64,000 nt of DNA from Trichomonas vaginalis G3 (taxonomy: Eukaryota > Parabasalia > Trichomonadida > Trichomonadidae). Shown one piece after another: positions 12,001 to 20,697 of the stretch. The translations under genes were made by a program, and so were the position numbers. The first letter of the stretch is position 1; every line of letters starts with the position of its first letter. Where the stretch lies: assembly GCF_026262505.1 (NCBI RefSeq), contig NC_067203.1, forward strand, positions 14,520,392 to 14,584,391. Reading direction: 5' to 3'. The notes under the pieces were generated by a model, which did not search any database, had not been told where the DNA came from, and worked only from the letters and a program-made list of their open reading frames with translations.

Positions 12001-12406
12001 AGAAGAATTCTCACAAATATCAGGATCGCCATCAAATGATAAAAAAGCTATCATTGCATTAAGAAGACAAGTCTCAGACTTACAAAGAATGATTGATGCG
12101 CAAAATGATAGCGCGCAATTAATCCAATCAAGTCTTTCTCCTCCAAATAACAGTGATATCTTGAATTTGCAGAGAATCAATAGAAAATTAGAACGTAGAA
12201 ATATTGACCTTGAGAACGAAATCATTGATATCAAGAAAAATGTTGAGAGAAACATTTCGTTAAATCCAAGCGTGATTCAGTTGAATGATGTTGTGTTCCA
12301 TACCATCAAAGATCTTTTGGAAAGACTTTCAAATGAACATAAAGAGTTCATTTCAGCTTTAAAAGATGGCCCATCTGACGAATATAATAGTTATTCTGAT
12401 ATATAA
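9032..12406 (+). CDS. Large coiled-coil cytoskeletal-type protein
   Basis: 1,124 residues, almost entirely charged alpha-helical coiled coil (Glu/Lys/Gln/Asn/Leu-rich heptads) from about residue 20 to 1080. A less helical break at about residues 440-500 contains the tyrosine-rich stretch YSVKYGIEFVEIPDYEDY, and other proline/serine breaks occur near 560 and 1050. The N-terminus is basic and proline-rich. There is no motor, TM or catalytic domain. A role in the trichomonad cytoskeleton, flagellar base or trafficking is inferred only from the coiled-coil nature and from a promoter block shared with the dynein heavy chain gene. Orthology cannot be set because low-complexity coiled coils match many families. 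ATG 9032 is the first in frame. Confidence 0.85.
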   Translation: MDSPRGYGNPPKGSPKLTIQDYKDKLGRMESTLMVLQIKLKAKETENSELKQRLQFSSHQPIISNINTDEKTTSRYNQLQDELIKLKMQNQELVHTIDELKFRNSFISSKQDNFSKNRGNGIQITSDISTRYQNSNDLAIHVDKITKERDQLNNRIKQLENEKLHDQAEINDLKRALKEQESDVPSIQIDQMDGILRENSVLKQKIKELLEENTRVHKENLELKENLDNIKFSDNNEKIRLNERIRSLESMITDLKNKMDKETAVAIEKPSNSGTNSQIQTLKKEISKLRDINDQQSIELQDVKAQLSQMNTLEKEIRFKDAKIEELEKKLAEPQSPTDSKDHKAIIDQLTKENSRLKAELRVKGYSNNKNPSIDEIEEDAMRDKVAKYENLVTLYNEITNRYNILSNKTRDYDDKSEIILKLQKRVSQAEIDEQDFKRACYNYQQQISTLEKKLKDLYSLIRAYSVKYGIEFVEIPDYEDYISNKNIPSIPTIDTATQQRILKLENDVKELQNKLKMEEDSNIKLKDLMNSKEIEIKSLRLENSQLRESFIAGVPSPPSHEIADPLTQTAEIVELKRKIVGINEQRDKDLEEINKLIDDNSLLAKANKKLADENELLRQQNLELTTENRRLLDELSNMKPRNKDSDIKEQTQEMEKFIEPSFNLRNNNEKPNNDNEKAQQSQQELEKLKLQLQQNEQTAKQNIIDINNYKKQISEKDQTILRLNDDLIKLRNDILERDENIKKLTDELKNIKQKSTNDSKSFDNLSQDLNNKIKNQNEYIEQCNKDLNKLKMDLQESLKVNSDLNNTIQLQNTQLSQLNNQIKQLNETITKLNDMIKSKENELNNANAQIYALNEQISKLMKESDSNSNISEQLMKLNEQLVALNERAKSKEKEIDDANKQIANLKNEIQKLMKENSSISDLKAQIEELNALLDEKVKELTESDSMLEELRDQLLKLKKENQDSKDSQQLDIELKDKILDLQKENIKLKEEFSQISGSPSNDKKAIIALRRQVSDLQRMIDAQNDSAQLIQSSLSPPNNSDILNLQRINRKLERRNIDLENEIIDIKKNVERNISLNPSVIQLNDVVFHTIKDLLERLSNEHKEFISALKDGPSDEYNSYSDI

Positions 12407-13029
12407 TTTTTAAAGAATGTAATAAATGATGATCTCACGAGTAATTGATATTGCTTTCCAAATTCTGGCAGCGGTGAAAATGCTTCATTAAAAAAGAACT
12501 TTAAATATCATATTTCATATGGATAAGTTCATATTTAATTATTTTATGTTATAAACTGTTAATGTATTTCCCATTTCTTTTCCTTTTTATTTCTCATTGG
12601 TTTAATACATGTATTTAATGCAAAACTCTCAAAGATTTATGATCATTCATTTTGGCATCAAATAATGATCAGAATGAAGTTGTTCGATATCCAAAATTTG
12701 GTGGTGTAAAGCTGCTGATGATGGCATGGGTGTGATAGTCTTAAGAATGCACTTACCGCTTTATTACATGCTCTCACAAAATCAATATACTTTTATTTTA
12801 ATAGCAAAAAAAAAATTCATCTATATTAAGTATAAGAGTTCATGAAATAATTTGCATCTTCATACAGACAGTTTAGAAAAGTACCTCTACGAGATAATTA
12901 GAATGTAAACTATCGAAAAATTGATAAGTCCGTCTTTTGCAACAAGGTTTATGATTGAAAAAAATGTCAGAAAAGTTTAAAAAATAAAAAAATTTTACAA
13001 GAGATAAAATAAACATTTATAAATTACAT
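12407..13029. other. Intergenic, convergent 3' ends
   Basis: About 620 bp between two convergent genes. A RTGATGA-like box C occurs at about 12425, but no matching box D (CTGA) or terminal stem was found, so I do not call a snoRNA. There is an A-run at 12806-12814. Nothing else is supported. Confidence 0.5.
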
Positions 13030-14238
13030 TTATAAGTATTCAGATCTTGCGAATGAGAAGACGTACTCAAGGAAGTCATTACCGCAGACATTAGTCATGA
13101 TTTGTCCTGCAGCGTAAGTAAGAAGCAAAACAATCAAAGGAAGACCGGAAGCAAGCAGAGTGTTCTGTATCTGTGACGAGGACCACAGTCTGTCGTATCC
13201 GATGAGGAAAGAAAAGACAGATCCAGGAATTCCGTACCTGTAAATGTCGATGTGGAACAAAATTGTGACGTACGCGTTGAATATGCTAGCGAATATTGCC
13301 ACTGGACCACAGCGACCGTAAAGAAGAATGACTCCTGGCGTTAGTAATAAGAAATAAAGTAAAAATGTGTTGATTTCAACCATATCTGTGAATCCGGCTG
13401 ATCCTATGAGTTTGTAAAGTGGCGGCCATGATATTAAGCCTTGGTGTGAGAAGTTGAACTTGAAATAAGCCAACCATTCGTTAAATAATTTCTTATGCAT
13501 AATTAATAAGGCAAAATCGGCCAAAAACGTCGTGAACATCATAAGAGCATGAGCTATATCAAGTCTGAGCAGGTAACACAAGCCAATTGTCGCTCCAATT
13601 GAGATTCCTTCAATTCTAGTGATACAACAGTACCAAACGCATGTCATCATCAAAGGAATGTTCTGTATTTTGTAGAATATTAAAGATAAGCATACGAAAG
13701 CTAAAAATGTTGGTTCACTCGCGATGACACTGTGATATATCATAAATCTAGTGGGAATTACTGAAAGTAGCATTGTAGTAAGTGTCGGATTGTTTACACA
13801 ATCGTAAATAATGAGTAAACGTCTGAATGCGTATACAAGAAGCCCCGTAGAAAACAAAATAGAAAGATATGATGCCAAAGCCCAATGACCGAAAGTAAAA
13901 AATGACATCAATTTGATTATTAATGGATAGCCTGGTAAATGGCATGCAATATAATAGTATGGGTACGAAAAAGTTCTTTTCCATGGATCAACTTTAGTTC
14001 CTGAATCGTATAATGTGATTCCAACGTATATATAATTAGGACCATCCCAATATTTCAAGATTGCGAGTGGTCCATCAGTTAACATTGCAGATAACCAAAT
14101 TGAAAATGTGACAAGATACATTGTAGCTAGACATTTGGCGTCTTCTAAGTCTGGATGCCAAAATTTATCGGGTACTGGAGTGGTTTCTGCTACAGAATTA
14201 TAGAATCTTGACCAAGTACTCCGAAAATCTTGAAGCAT
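13030..14238 (-). CDS. GT-C type membrane glycosyltransferase, PIG-V/GPI18-like
   Basis: 402 residues from ATG 14238. A short cytosolic N-terminus is followed by about 9-10 hydrophobic segments. Just after the first TM comes a luminal loop with WDGPNYIYVG, the tryptophan-aspartate motif typical of dolichol-phosphate-mannose-using GT-C mannosyltransferases, and then HLPGYPLIIKL, matching the 'PLYPxLI' block of the PIG-V/GPI18 family. The predicted role is adding mannose to a lipid-linked glycan in the ER lumen; in trichomonads the acceptor could be a glycolipid rather than a classical GPI protein anchor (inference). The ATG directly abuts AAAAAGTGACA. It is divergent from a sequon-rich secreted protein whose ATG is only 43 bp away. 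Confidence 0.7.
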   Translation of the reverse strand: MLQDFRSTWSRFYNSVAETTPVPDKFWHPDLEDAKCLATMYLVTFSIWLSAMLTDGPLAILKYWDGPNYIYVGITLYDSGTKVDPWKRTFSYPYYYIACHLPGYPLIIKLMSFFTFGHWALASYLSILFSTGLLVYAFRRLLIIYDCVNNPTLTTMLLSVIPTRFMIYHSVIASEPTFLAFVCLSLIFYKIQNIPLMMTCVWYCCITRIEGISIGATIGLCYLLRLDIAHALMMFTTFLADFALLIMHKKLFNEWLAYFKFNFSHQGLISWPPLYKLIGSAGFTDMVEINTFLLYFLLLTPGVILLYGRCGPVAIFASIFNAYVTILFHIDIYRYGIPGSVFSFLIGYDRLWSSSQIQNTLLASGLPLIVLLLTYAAGQIMTNVCGNDFLEYVFSFARSEYL

Positions 14239-14271
14239 TGTCACTTTTTAGAAATATTATTGTCACTTTTT
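14239..14271. promoter_or_regulatory. Bidirectional promoter with two TGTCACTTTTT copies
   Basis: TGTCACTTTTT occurs at 14239-14249 and again at 14261-14271, between the divergent glycosyltransferase (minus) and sequon-rich protein (plus) genes. On the plus strand it reads as a TCA-type initiator (TCACT) 16 nt before ATG 14281. On the minus strand AAAAAGTGACA runs straight into ATG 14238. Confidence 0.55.
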
Positions 14272-14280
14272 CTTTTTGGG

Positions 14281-15405
14281 ATGATTTTTGGATTTTTATG
14301 CTATTACAATTATAATCTTTATGATTCTCCGGACTATTATCACTCATTACCACTTAAAGTAAAGTATTATGATACAACAACTAAGTATTATCAGCCAGAA
14401 TTAAGAAATTACACAGATTATACATTTAAATCACGCAAATCTTACAAATGCTTCGTAGATCAAAAGGAATTCAAGCCTATGCCATTAAGCGAAATAAATT
14501 ATAATATCAGAGAAGAATTTAAGAGAAAATGCGAAAATTACACTTCAAAGAAGTTCAATAACGTTCAAATTTGCTATTTCAATAACATAACATTCGAAAC
14601 ACGCAAAAACACTACAATTAACGCTTCTTTGTTAGACAATAACTTAATGCCAAGAACAACGCAAACAGGAATAGCCTATCCTCATGTAAATGGCACAAAA
14701 GTTTACTTTGATTGCGATCTTAATAGCAAAAGCCTTAAATACGTAGGAATAAACCCAATTACAGTTATTTATTCACATCCACTTGCTTGTAGAGCTGGTG
14801 CGAAGAGAAAAATGAATGTAGTTCGTTGCACAAGCACTCGTGCTATCAATGCTTCATTGAAAAATTCAACAAATTCAGCAAATATTTCAATGACTCAACA
14901 GATCAATTCTACAAACACAACAACAGCTGTAAACATGTCTAATACAAACATTTCGCTTACAAATTCTACAAAGACTTTAATTAATTCAACAAATCATCTA
15001 ATTAATGAAACAAATGCAACAATAAGTATTGTAGCCGATGAATCATTGATTTCTAACATTACTTCGACTCAACAACCAAATCTTTCGAATAATATTACAA
15101 TTCAAGGCCAAAATGAGACAAATGGAACATTGACAACATCTGTTAATGCAACTGAGGTCAAGTTAGGTAATGAAACTAATTCTACTGCTATTCCTTTGAA
15201 AATTGAAAATAATTCGACTTTATCTGTAGAATCAAATGAAACAAATGCGACAATTCCACAAGAATTAAATGTGTCTGACGTTTATGTTCAACAAGAAGTC
15301 AATAAAACAGAAGTTTCAACAAATTCCACAATTTCACAGGAATTTAACGAAACAAATAGCACTTCAATCAACGAAACTAACTCTACTAATTCTACTGACC
15401 AGTAA
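14281..15405 (+). CDS. Secreted, very densely N-glycosylated (mucin-like) protein
   Basis: 374 residues from ATG 14281. The first ~170 residues form a tyrosine- and cysteine-containing globular part. The remaining ~200 are low-complexity Asn/Thr/Ser/Glu with N-x-S/T sequons every few residues; I count about 37 in the whole protein. There is no C-terminal TM or anchor, so it is probably secreted or surface-bound by other means. The hydrophobic N-terminus (MIFGFLCYYNYNLY) is short; in the same frame, strongly hydrophobic codons precede the ATG (ILLSLFLFG), so the true start may lie upstream on a non-ATG codon. An N-linked mucin-like coat role is inferred. The divergent neighbour is a GT-C glycosyltransferase. 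Confidence 0.75.
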   Translation: MIFGFLCYYNYNLYDSPDYYHSLPLKVKYYDTTTKYYQPELRNYTDYTFKSRKSYKCFVDQKEFKPMPLSEINYNIREEFKRKCENYTSKKFNNVQICYFNNITFETRKNTTINASLLDNNLMPRTTQTGIAYPHVNGTKVYFDCDLNSKSLKYVGINPITVIYSHPLACRAGAKRKMNVVRCTSTRAINASLKNSTNSANISMTQQINSTNTTTAVNMSNTNISLTNSTKTLINSTNHLINETNATISIVADESLISNITSTQQPNLSNNITIQGQNETNGTLTTSVNATEVKLGNETNSTAIPLKIENNSTLSVESNETNATIPQELNVSDVYVQQEVNKTEVSTNSTISQEFNETNSTSINETNSTNSTDQ

Positions 15406-15492
15406 TTTCAATGATTTGGTCTGGTTTTTTCTCAAATTAAACTGTTATTATTTAAAATTTTATATTAAGAATAAAATATTATTTTAATTAAC

Positions 15493-15640
15493 TTGTTTAA
15501 CTTTTAATTAGTTCATATGTTATATTAGAAATGATCTTAAAATTCTTTCTGACTCTCGTTATTGATTTGAAAGTCATTCTCAAATGATGGAAAAGTGCAT
15601 ATTATTTATCTTAAAATCATTTATTGCAATTTTCTCGAAG
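15493..15640 (+). repeat. Duplicated 5' flank of tRNA-Ile, copy 1
   Basis: About 147 bp directly upstream of the tRNA repeat, in inverted orientation, at 39346-39493, with four mismatches by eye. It contains GGAAAAGTGCATATT. Similarity stops abruptly at TGTTTAAC on the far side. Confidence 0.85.
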
Positions 15641-15714
15641 GTTTCGGTGGTGCAGTCGGATAGCACATATGTCTTATAAGCAGACGGTCGCAGGTTCAAA
15701 TCCTGCCCGAAACA
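15641..15714 (+). tRNA. tRNA-Ile (anticodon UAU), copy 1
   Basis: A 74-nt cloverleaf: acceptor GTTTCGG/CCGAAAC with discriminator A, D arm GTGC-GCAC, anticodon loop CTTATAA giving UAU (reads AUA), and T arm GCAGG-TTCAAAT-CCTGC. A- and B-box promoter sequences are present and a run of seven Ts follows one base later (15716-15722). No intron or encoded CCA. The anticodon stem has one A.G mismatch (second pair) that is absent in the copy at 39272-39345, so this copy may be the weaker gene. Confidence 0.92.
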
Positions 15715-16068
15715 CTTTTTTTAATGTTCCTTATAAACAGCATGCATTTGATCAACATACAAAAATTGATATAAATGTTCCTATTGTCACGAATTCTTCA
15801 GTCAATCTTAATAATTCAAATCATGCTTTTGGAAGAAGATTCTTTTGCCTGCAGATATCTGTCTTAAGTTTTATATCGATATGCGTTTCCAAAATATAAA
15901 GGATTAGTATAATTTATGCTTTAATACCTGTAATAGCGATTACATTATCAAATATTTCATTGTTGTAATTGAAACTGACAATTGATATATTTTATAATAA
16001 ATAGAAATAAGAGAAATTCGAATGAACTTTAAAGTTGTTATATTTAATAATAAATAGAAATAAAATGT
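15715..16068. other. Intergenic region downstream of tRNA-Ile copy 1
   Basis: It starts with the Pol III T-tract. A short frame on the plus strand to 15899 has reasonable composition but no start of its own. TTTAATAATAAATAGAAATAA occurs in near-direct repeat near 15992 and 16042. No gene called. Confidence 0.4.
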
Positions 16069-19000
16069 TTAGTTAGAATTCTTCTTGGCATAGTTCTTAT
16101 ACTGAGGTAATTTGGCCTTCTTAACTGGAGCGAACAATTCTTTATCATTGCAAATAATTTTGACTTTTTCATTGTCTGCAAAGAGAGGATCGACGAAAAT
16201 TGGATATTCTGGCATATTTATCAATATATCTTTAGCGTTCTTTGCTGTTCTTACTACAGCATAGATTGCATCTAAAGACAAGTTCAAGTTCATTATAACA
16301 TTCAATACATTTTCTGCAAATTGAGGCTGACTTACTCCAGATAACAATTGACGACAAATATCTTCTGGGTTTGGGCAATTTTGTGCTAATTCTCTAATGT
16401 CATTCTTCACTAAACTGAATGCATTCTGTTTCACGATTATATCCATTCCTGTTTCAAAGAAAACAGCTGCAAAATTCTTGTCATCTTTCAATGAACGGAA
16501 AAGTGACGGATTATTAAATTTCCTCAACATTGCAATTGCCAAAATGTAGAAAGCTCTTGTTCTATTGAACTCTGAGAACAAGTTATCATCAATTTCAACA
16601 GTCCTTGTCACGCATCTATCGAATGAGTTGACGTCAGTCTTTGTATCAGACGTCAAATGTGAAAACAAATATTGATTTGTAACAACGAAATCAACTCTCT
16701 TGTAGAACAAAAAGTGAGGAACAATTGATGAAGGTAAATTAGAAATTCTTACAGCTCCATCTTCATTGTATTGAACGTATCCACCACTTGAACTTGCAAT
16801 GAATGCTGTGTACTTACTTCTATCACTCTTCTGGAAACCAACAACGGAATGCAAAGCATAAATTGTTTGTTCTCCATTCAAAATAAATTCTTTGAAATCA
16901 ACTTTCGTAGGAATTGACATTGCTTTAATTTCATGTTCATTTGCAGGAGGTTCCAAGTTAATAGGTAACAAAGGAGGAGCATGTCCCATCTTCTGTTTGA
17001 CATTACCTTTATTAAAGAACGTGTTCAAGAACGATCTGTAAGCATCAGTTAATTTGACATTGATCAAATCAAAAATTTGTGGCTGATTTTGGTTGTCGCC
17101 AATTAAAACAAAAGACATCAATTGACGGACTTTCTCAGGTAACAAAGATAAAATAGAATGATAAACATCAACAATGGGCATGTTTCCTGTAATTGACTTT
17201 GAAAAAGATGATTCAAATTCAGGAATATATGACAAAACTAATTTTGCCAAATCCAAAGAATATTCAGTGATTGGAACACTTGTTGTAGCGATGTAAACGA
17301 AAGGAATGTAATGAGATAGTGAATACAACAAAGAATTCAATGGATAGCAATCGGATTTGTTAATTAGTAATGTTTTCTGGTCATTTATTGCAGGAAGAGG
17401 ATTAGCAATTTCAATTTGATGAAGAAGGGGTCCAACACCATTTTTATATCTGTTTATGAAGAGTTTCGTGACAATGTCTGTTCTTAAGAAAGGAGGGAAT
17501 TCAGGGGAGAAGAAATACTGTACTAAATCAGCATTGATTTGTGGCAAAGTTGGTAATTTATCCATAATCAATTCAACTAATCTTGTACTGCATGTTCCTG
17601 CATCAACAATCATCTTAAATCGACCATAAACTTCAAGAGAAATGTCATCACTCCACTCTTTTATCTTAGGAATAATCTCTATCATTGATTCATTCGTGCA
17701 ACATCTTAAACACGCCTGTAACTTTTGTAAATCAAAAGTGTCATTCAATAACAAATCAACAGCATTCAAAGACAACTGTTTTGGTGCTCCTCGGAATGTC
17801 TGAACGAATTCATTTGGATCGCATGGTTTCTCCTTAGGATAAAGAGAAATTGCAAGGTCGCACAAATCTTTGTATCCGCATCCAATGGCGAAATCAACAA
17901 TTACATCCAAATTTTGTCGACTTACATCAATTCCAACTTTTTGGAATGTAACTAACGCGATTTTTCTCATCGCATACATGTAAGCCATATTTGTTGGATT
18001 CGTTGCTTGGAAGACTTCAATGGCTATCTTCACATGTGGCTTCAAAACAGGGAAAAACGTTTCATCGGCATAATTATTAATTGAATCCAAAATAATCGCT
18101 TTTTCATGTAGAGGAGCCGCTTTTAATTGTTGTATTAATGACTCATCGTAAGTGTATTTCACTTTATGAGGTATTGCATGCAAAACAACAATTGCTTCTG
18201 GAGAAGTTTTCAGTTTCTCGAGGAAGAAATCAGGTTCTAATGTAGATAAATCCATTTCATTCAAAAGAGAAGCCATAACTTTGGAATGATTTGATTTCAA
18301 CAAGTTCATGACATCGGAACTAAACACTTCTTTACTTACTTTCATGAAGTTATTGAAGAATTTGATGCAAAGCTTCAAATATTCTTGTGCTCCGATGTTA
18401 AACGAAGTAAACATCGCTTGCCACATGATTTCTCGCTGTTTAACTGACTGCGATGGATGGCTAATGACTAAAAACGAGTTTTCCTCAAGGAAGACATCGA
18501 AAATGAGGCTTAATGAGCTGGCAGTTTTTGGCAAAACTTGGGATAAATTATGTACTTCGTTAAACATGTGAGTTCTTAAGAAATTAGATAGCAATGGTGA
18601 GTTATCTGATGCCTTGATCACGGCTGTTGTATCCAAGATTGGAATTAAAGGATGATCTGTTAAAATTTTAATAATTTTGTCTCCTGTTATTGTTCTTGCA
18701 ATTATTCTGAAGATCTTGTTTTTATCAATGATGTCAATGTATTCTGCAGTCCTGCAACATAAATCGAGCATGTCATAATCCCATTTTTTAGTATTGTCGA
18801 GGAAAATCATGAAAGAATTAGAGAAAAAGAACTTAAATTGATTGAGAGAACATATTTGTATGAAGACATCAACATCTTCGCGTGGCATCGTAAATAAAAT
18901 TGTAACAAGATCGTCGCCGATGTTTGGAATCTGTGTAGTATCCAAATATGGGATGAGTTTGAGCAAAAACTTGTAATTATTTGGAATGTCTTCTCTGCCA

Positions 19001-20085
19001 TAATAATAAATTTTATTTATGTTGATACAGCTTTGTAAAGTATTGAATAATGCTTCTAGTATATACATGTTCTGTTTAACGTGCTCATAAACGAATTCTT
19101 TGTCAAGAAAATCTGTATCTTGGATATACAAAGCTGCTGCGATGATTAAATCAGCAATCTTTGAGATATCGCTTTGTAGTAAGAGATTGAGTATTTGTCC
19201 GCAGATTTTATCAATTAATGGATGGCGATTTGATTGTTTTGTAATTTCCATGAGTTCTTCGATAATTAGAGTAGCTTGATTAGCAGCTGCTGCTGCAGTA
19301 AGGCAGTTGCTATATAGAGTGGCTGATATATCAAGGCATTGGTCTTCAATTGAAACACAAAACATTAACCTTGTGAGATGGATAGCGTTATATCCATTGA
19401 ATCTATCGTCTGTTTGTGTGCCTAGGTTGGCAGCAAACCATACACCTAGGAAATATCTGAATTGGTCGTCCATTGAAAGATATGATCTGTATAAGAACTG
19501 TATGCAACTTTCAACTTGTACAAAATCTTGGCATTTCATGATTGTAGATAGTAAAACTGAGAAATAGCCTCTTCTTCCGAAGTTTTGGCATGTAAGAGCG
19601 ATAAAATCGACTCCAGATTCGAGTTTCTTACCAAATAGGCAGTCCTGTGGATGAGGAATGTATCCTTCTGATCCACCACTCATCAAAGCATTGTACTGCT
19701 GGGATTCTTCTGGTGTTAAACTGCGGAATTTTGTCAAAAAGTCATTGTTACTGAATAACAGTAGGAGAAGATCGACGTATGAAGGATTGTTGTTTAGCAA
19801 ATTGTAGCCGACAAACTGAATAATGTAAATAGAGAGTACGCCCATCGCTCCAGGAGAACAATTACGAAGCATTAGTACAATAGCCTTCTTGAAGAACTCG
19901 TATAAGTAAGGAACTTCATTCTTAAGTTGCTGATTAAGGACTCTTTGGTTCTGAATTTGTTCAAATAACTGTGACAACCAGCTGTCGAGCTCTTTAACAA
20001 CTGTAGACCGCTTTTCAGATAGACCAACTAAGAAACTTTCACATTTCTCATGAATGTTTTCGAATTCTCGAAGTATTGAGCTCAT
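16069..20085 (-). CDS. Large alpha-helical (solenoid-like) protein, unknown
   Basis: 1,338 residues from ATG 20085. The sequence is helical throughout, with many leucine/isoleucine amphipathic segments and no low-complexity regions, suggesting an ARM/HEAT-like or nucleoporin-like alpha-solenoid. A more beta-rich segment lies near residues 1060-1150 (FILNGEQTIYALHSVVGF...), and a short basic tail ends the protein (KKAKLPQYKNYAKKNSN). There are no TM helices, catalytic motifs or zinc ligands that I can see. I do not recognise the family; a scaffold role is inferred from shape only. TGTCAGAAAATTTTATATG gives an initiator-like TGTCAG 11 nt before the ATG. It is the upstream member of no evident operon-like cluster. 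Confidence 0.85.
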   Translation of the reverse strand: MSSILREFENIHEKCESFLVGLSEKRSTVVKELDSWLSQLFEQIQNQRVLNQQLKNEVPYLYEFFKKAIVLMLRNCSPGAMGVLSIYIIQFVGYNLLNNNPSYVDLLLLLFSNNDFLTKFRSLTPEESQQYNALMSGGSEGYIPHPQDCLFGKKLESGVDFIALTCQNFGRRGYFSVLLSTIMKCQDFVQVESCIQFLYRSYLSMDDQFRYFLGVWFAANLGTQTDDRFNGYNAIHLTRLMFCVSIEDQCLDISATLYSNCLTAAAAANQATLIIEELMEITKQSNRHPLIDKICGQILNLLLQSDISKIADLIIAAALYIQDTDFLDKEFVYEHVKQNMYILEALFNTLQSCININKIYYYGREDIPNNYKFLLKLIPYLDTTQIPNIGDDLVTILFTMPREDVDVFIQICSLNQFKFFFSNSFMIFLDNTKKWDYDMLDLCCRTAEYIDIIDKNKIFRIIARTITGDKIIKILTDHPLIPILDTTAVIKASDNSPLLSNFLRTHMFNEVHNLSQVLPKTASSLSLIFDVFLEENSFLVISHPSQSVKQREIMWQAMFTSFNIGAQEYLKLCIKFFNNFMKVSKEVFSSDVMNLLKSNHSKVMASLLNEMDLSTLEPDFFLEKLKTSPEAIVVLHAIPHKVKYTYDESLIQQLKAAPLHEKAIILDSINNYADETFFPVLKPHVKIAIEVFQATNPTNMAYMYAMRKIALVTFQKVGIDVSRQNLDVIVDFAIGCGYKDLCDLAISLYPKEKPCDPNEFVQTFRGAPKQLSLNAVDLLLNDTFDLQKLQACLRCCTNESMIEIIPKIKEWSDDISLEVYGRFKMIVDAGTCSTRLVELIMDKLPTLPQINADLVQYFFSPEFPPFLRTDIVTKLFINRYKNGVGPLLHQIEIANPLPAINDQKTLLINKSDCYPLNSLLYSLSHYIPFVYIATTSVPITEYSLDLAKLVLSYIPEFESSFSKSITGNMPIVDVYHSILSLLPEKVRQLMSFVLIGDNQNQPQIFDLINVKLTDAYRSFLNTFFNKGNVKQKMGHAPPLLPINLEPPANEHEIKAMSIPTKVDFKEFILNGEQTIYALHSVVGFQKSDRSKYTAFIASSSGGYVQYNEDGAVRISNLPSSIVPHFLFYKRVDFVVTNQYLFSHLTSDTKTDVNSFDRCVTRTVEIDDNLFSEFNRTRAFYILAIAMLRKFNNPSLFRSLKDDKNFAAVFFETGMDIIVKQNAFSLVKNDIRELAQNCPNPEDICRQLLSGVSQPQFAENVLNVIMNLNLSLDAIYAVVRTAKNAKDILINMPEYPIFVDPLFADNEKVKIICNDKELFAPVKKAKLPQYKNYAKKNSN

Positions 20086-20095
20086 ATAAAATTTT

Positions 20096-20101
20096 CTGAC
20101 A
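20096..20101 (-). promoter_or_regulatory. Initiator-like TGTCAG
   Basis: Read on the minus strand as TGTCAGAAAATTTTATATG, placing a TCA-type start 11 nt from the ATG at 20085. The same TGTCAGAAAA block precedes the CTNNBL1-like ATG (25218-25223). Confidence 0.4.
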
Positions 20102-20697
20102 AAATTATTTTAAATCTATCGTTCAATACATTGAAATTGTTATAATCGAATAAAAAGTATTGATTTTTATTTTGCAAAGATACGTGGTCATTTTAATTGT
20201 TTAATGTGAATAAAAAATTATTTTACATTTTGAAACCGAGTGAGCCAAAATAAATTGATCGACAAATACTATTCTTGATAAATTGCACACGACAATCGAA
20301 TCATAAATTCAACCACGTATTCATTTTTCAAAACATGTGAAATCATCTGCATTATGTATAGCTGTTTGGAAACATCATTCAAGCTACAAATCCCCATTAA
20401 TGGAAAATTTGAATACCAGAAAGGATTAATAATGATTATTTTTACATTTCAATATATTGGAAAATAAAGTTTGATAAAACCTCTTATGAATTAACTAGCA
20501 TTACATTGATCTTATCGATATTTTACTCTCTAGGTTAGTCTCATCTATACATAAATCCAAAAATATTAATTAAAATGCCAAATTAATGCTTGATAATATG
20601 TTGTTTGCCTTTTATCCTTGCATAAGATCAACAGCTAATGCTGAATGCGTTAAAAATTGAATAGAAAATTTAAATAGAAAAAATAAAAACAAAAATT
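20102..20697. other. Intergenic, AT-rich
   Basis: About 600 bp. ATACGTGGT (about 20180) and ACCACGTAT (about 20312) form a short inverted pair 130 bp apart, which could be chance. No gene or repeat is supported. Confidence 0.45.

Noticed and set aside
12421-12490. Possible C/D snoRNA (ATGATGA)
   Set aside because: No CTGA box D or closing stem at a sensible distance.
15722-15899. Coding-like frame downstream of tRNA copy 1
   Set aside because: No start codon of its own, short, and it reads through the tRNA; probably chance.
20180-20320. ATACGTGGT/ACCACGTAT inverted pair
   Set aside because: Nine bases 130 bp apart is within chance expectation.
20086-20697. Search for further TIR plus duplication pairs in this and the other long gaps (790-2300, 33294-34260, 62788-63675)
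   Set aside because: No paired termini with flanking direct repeats found by eye.
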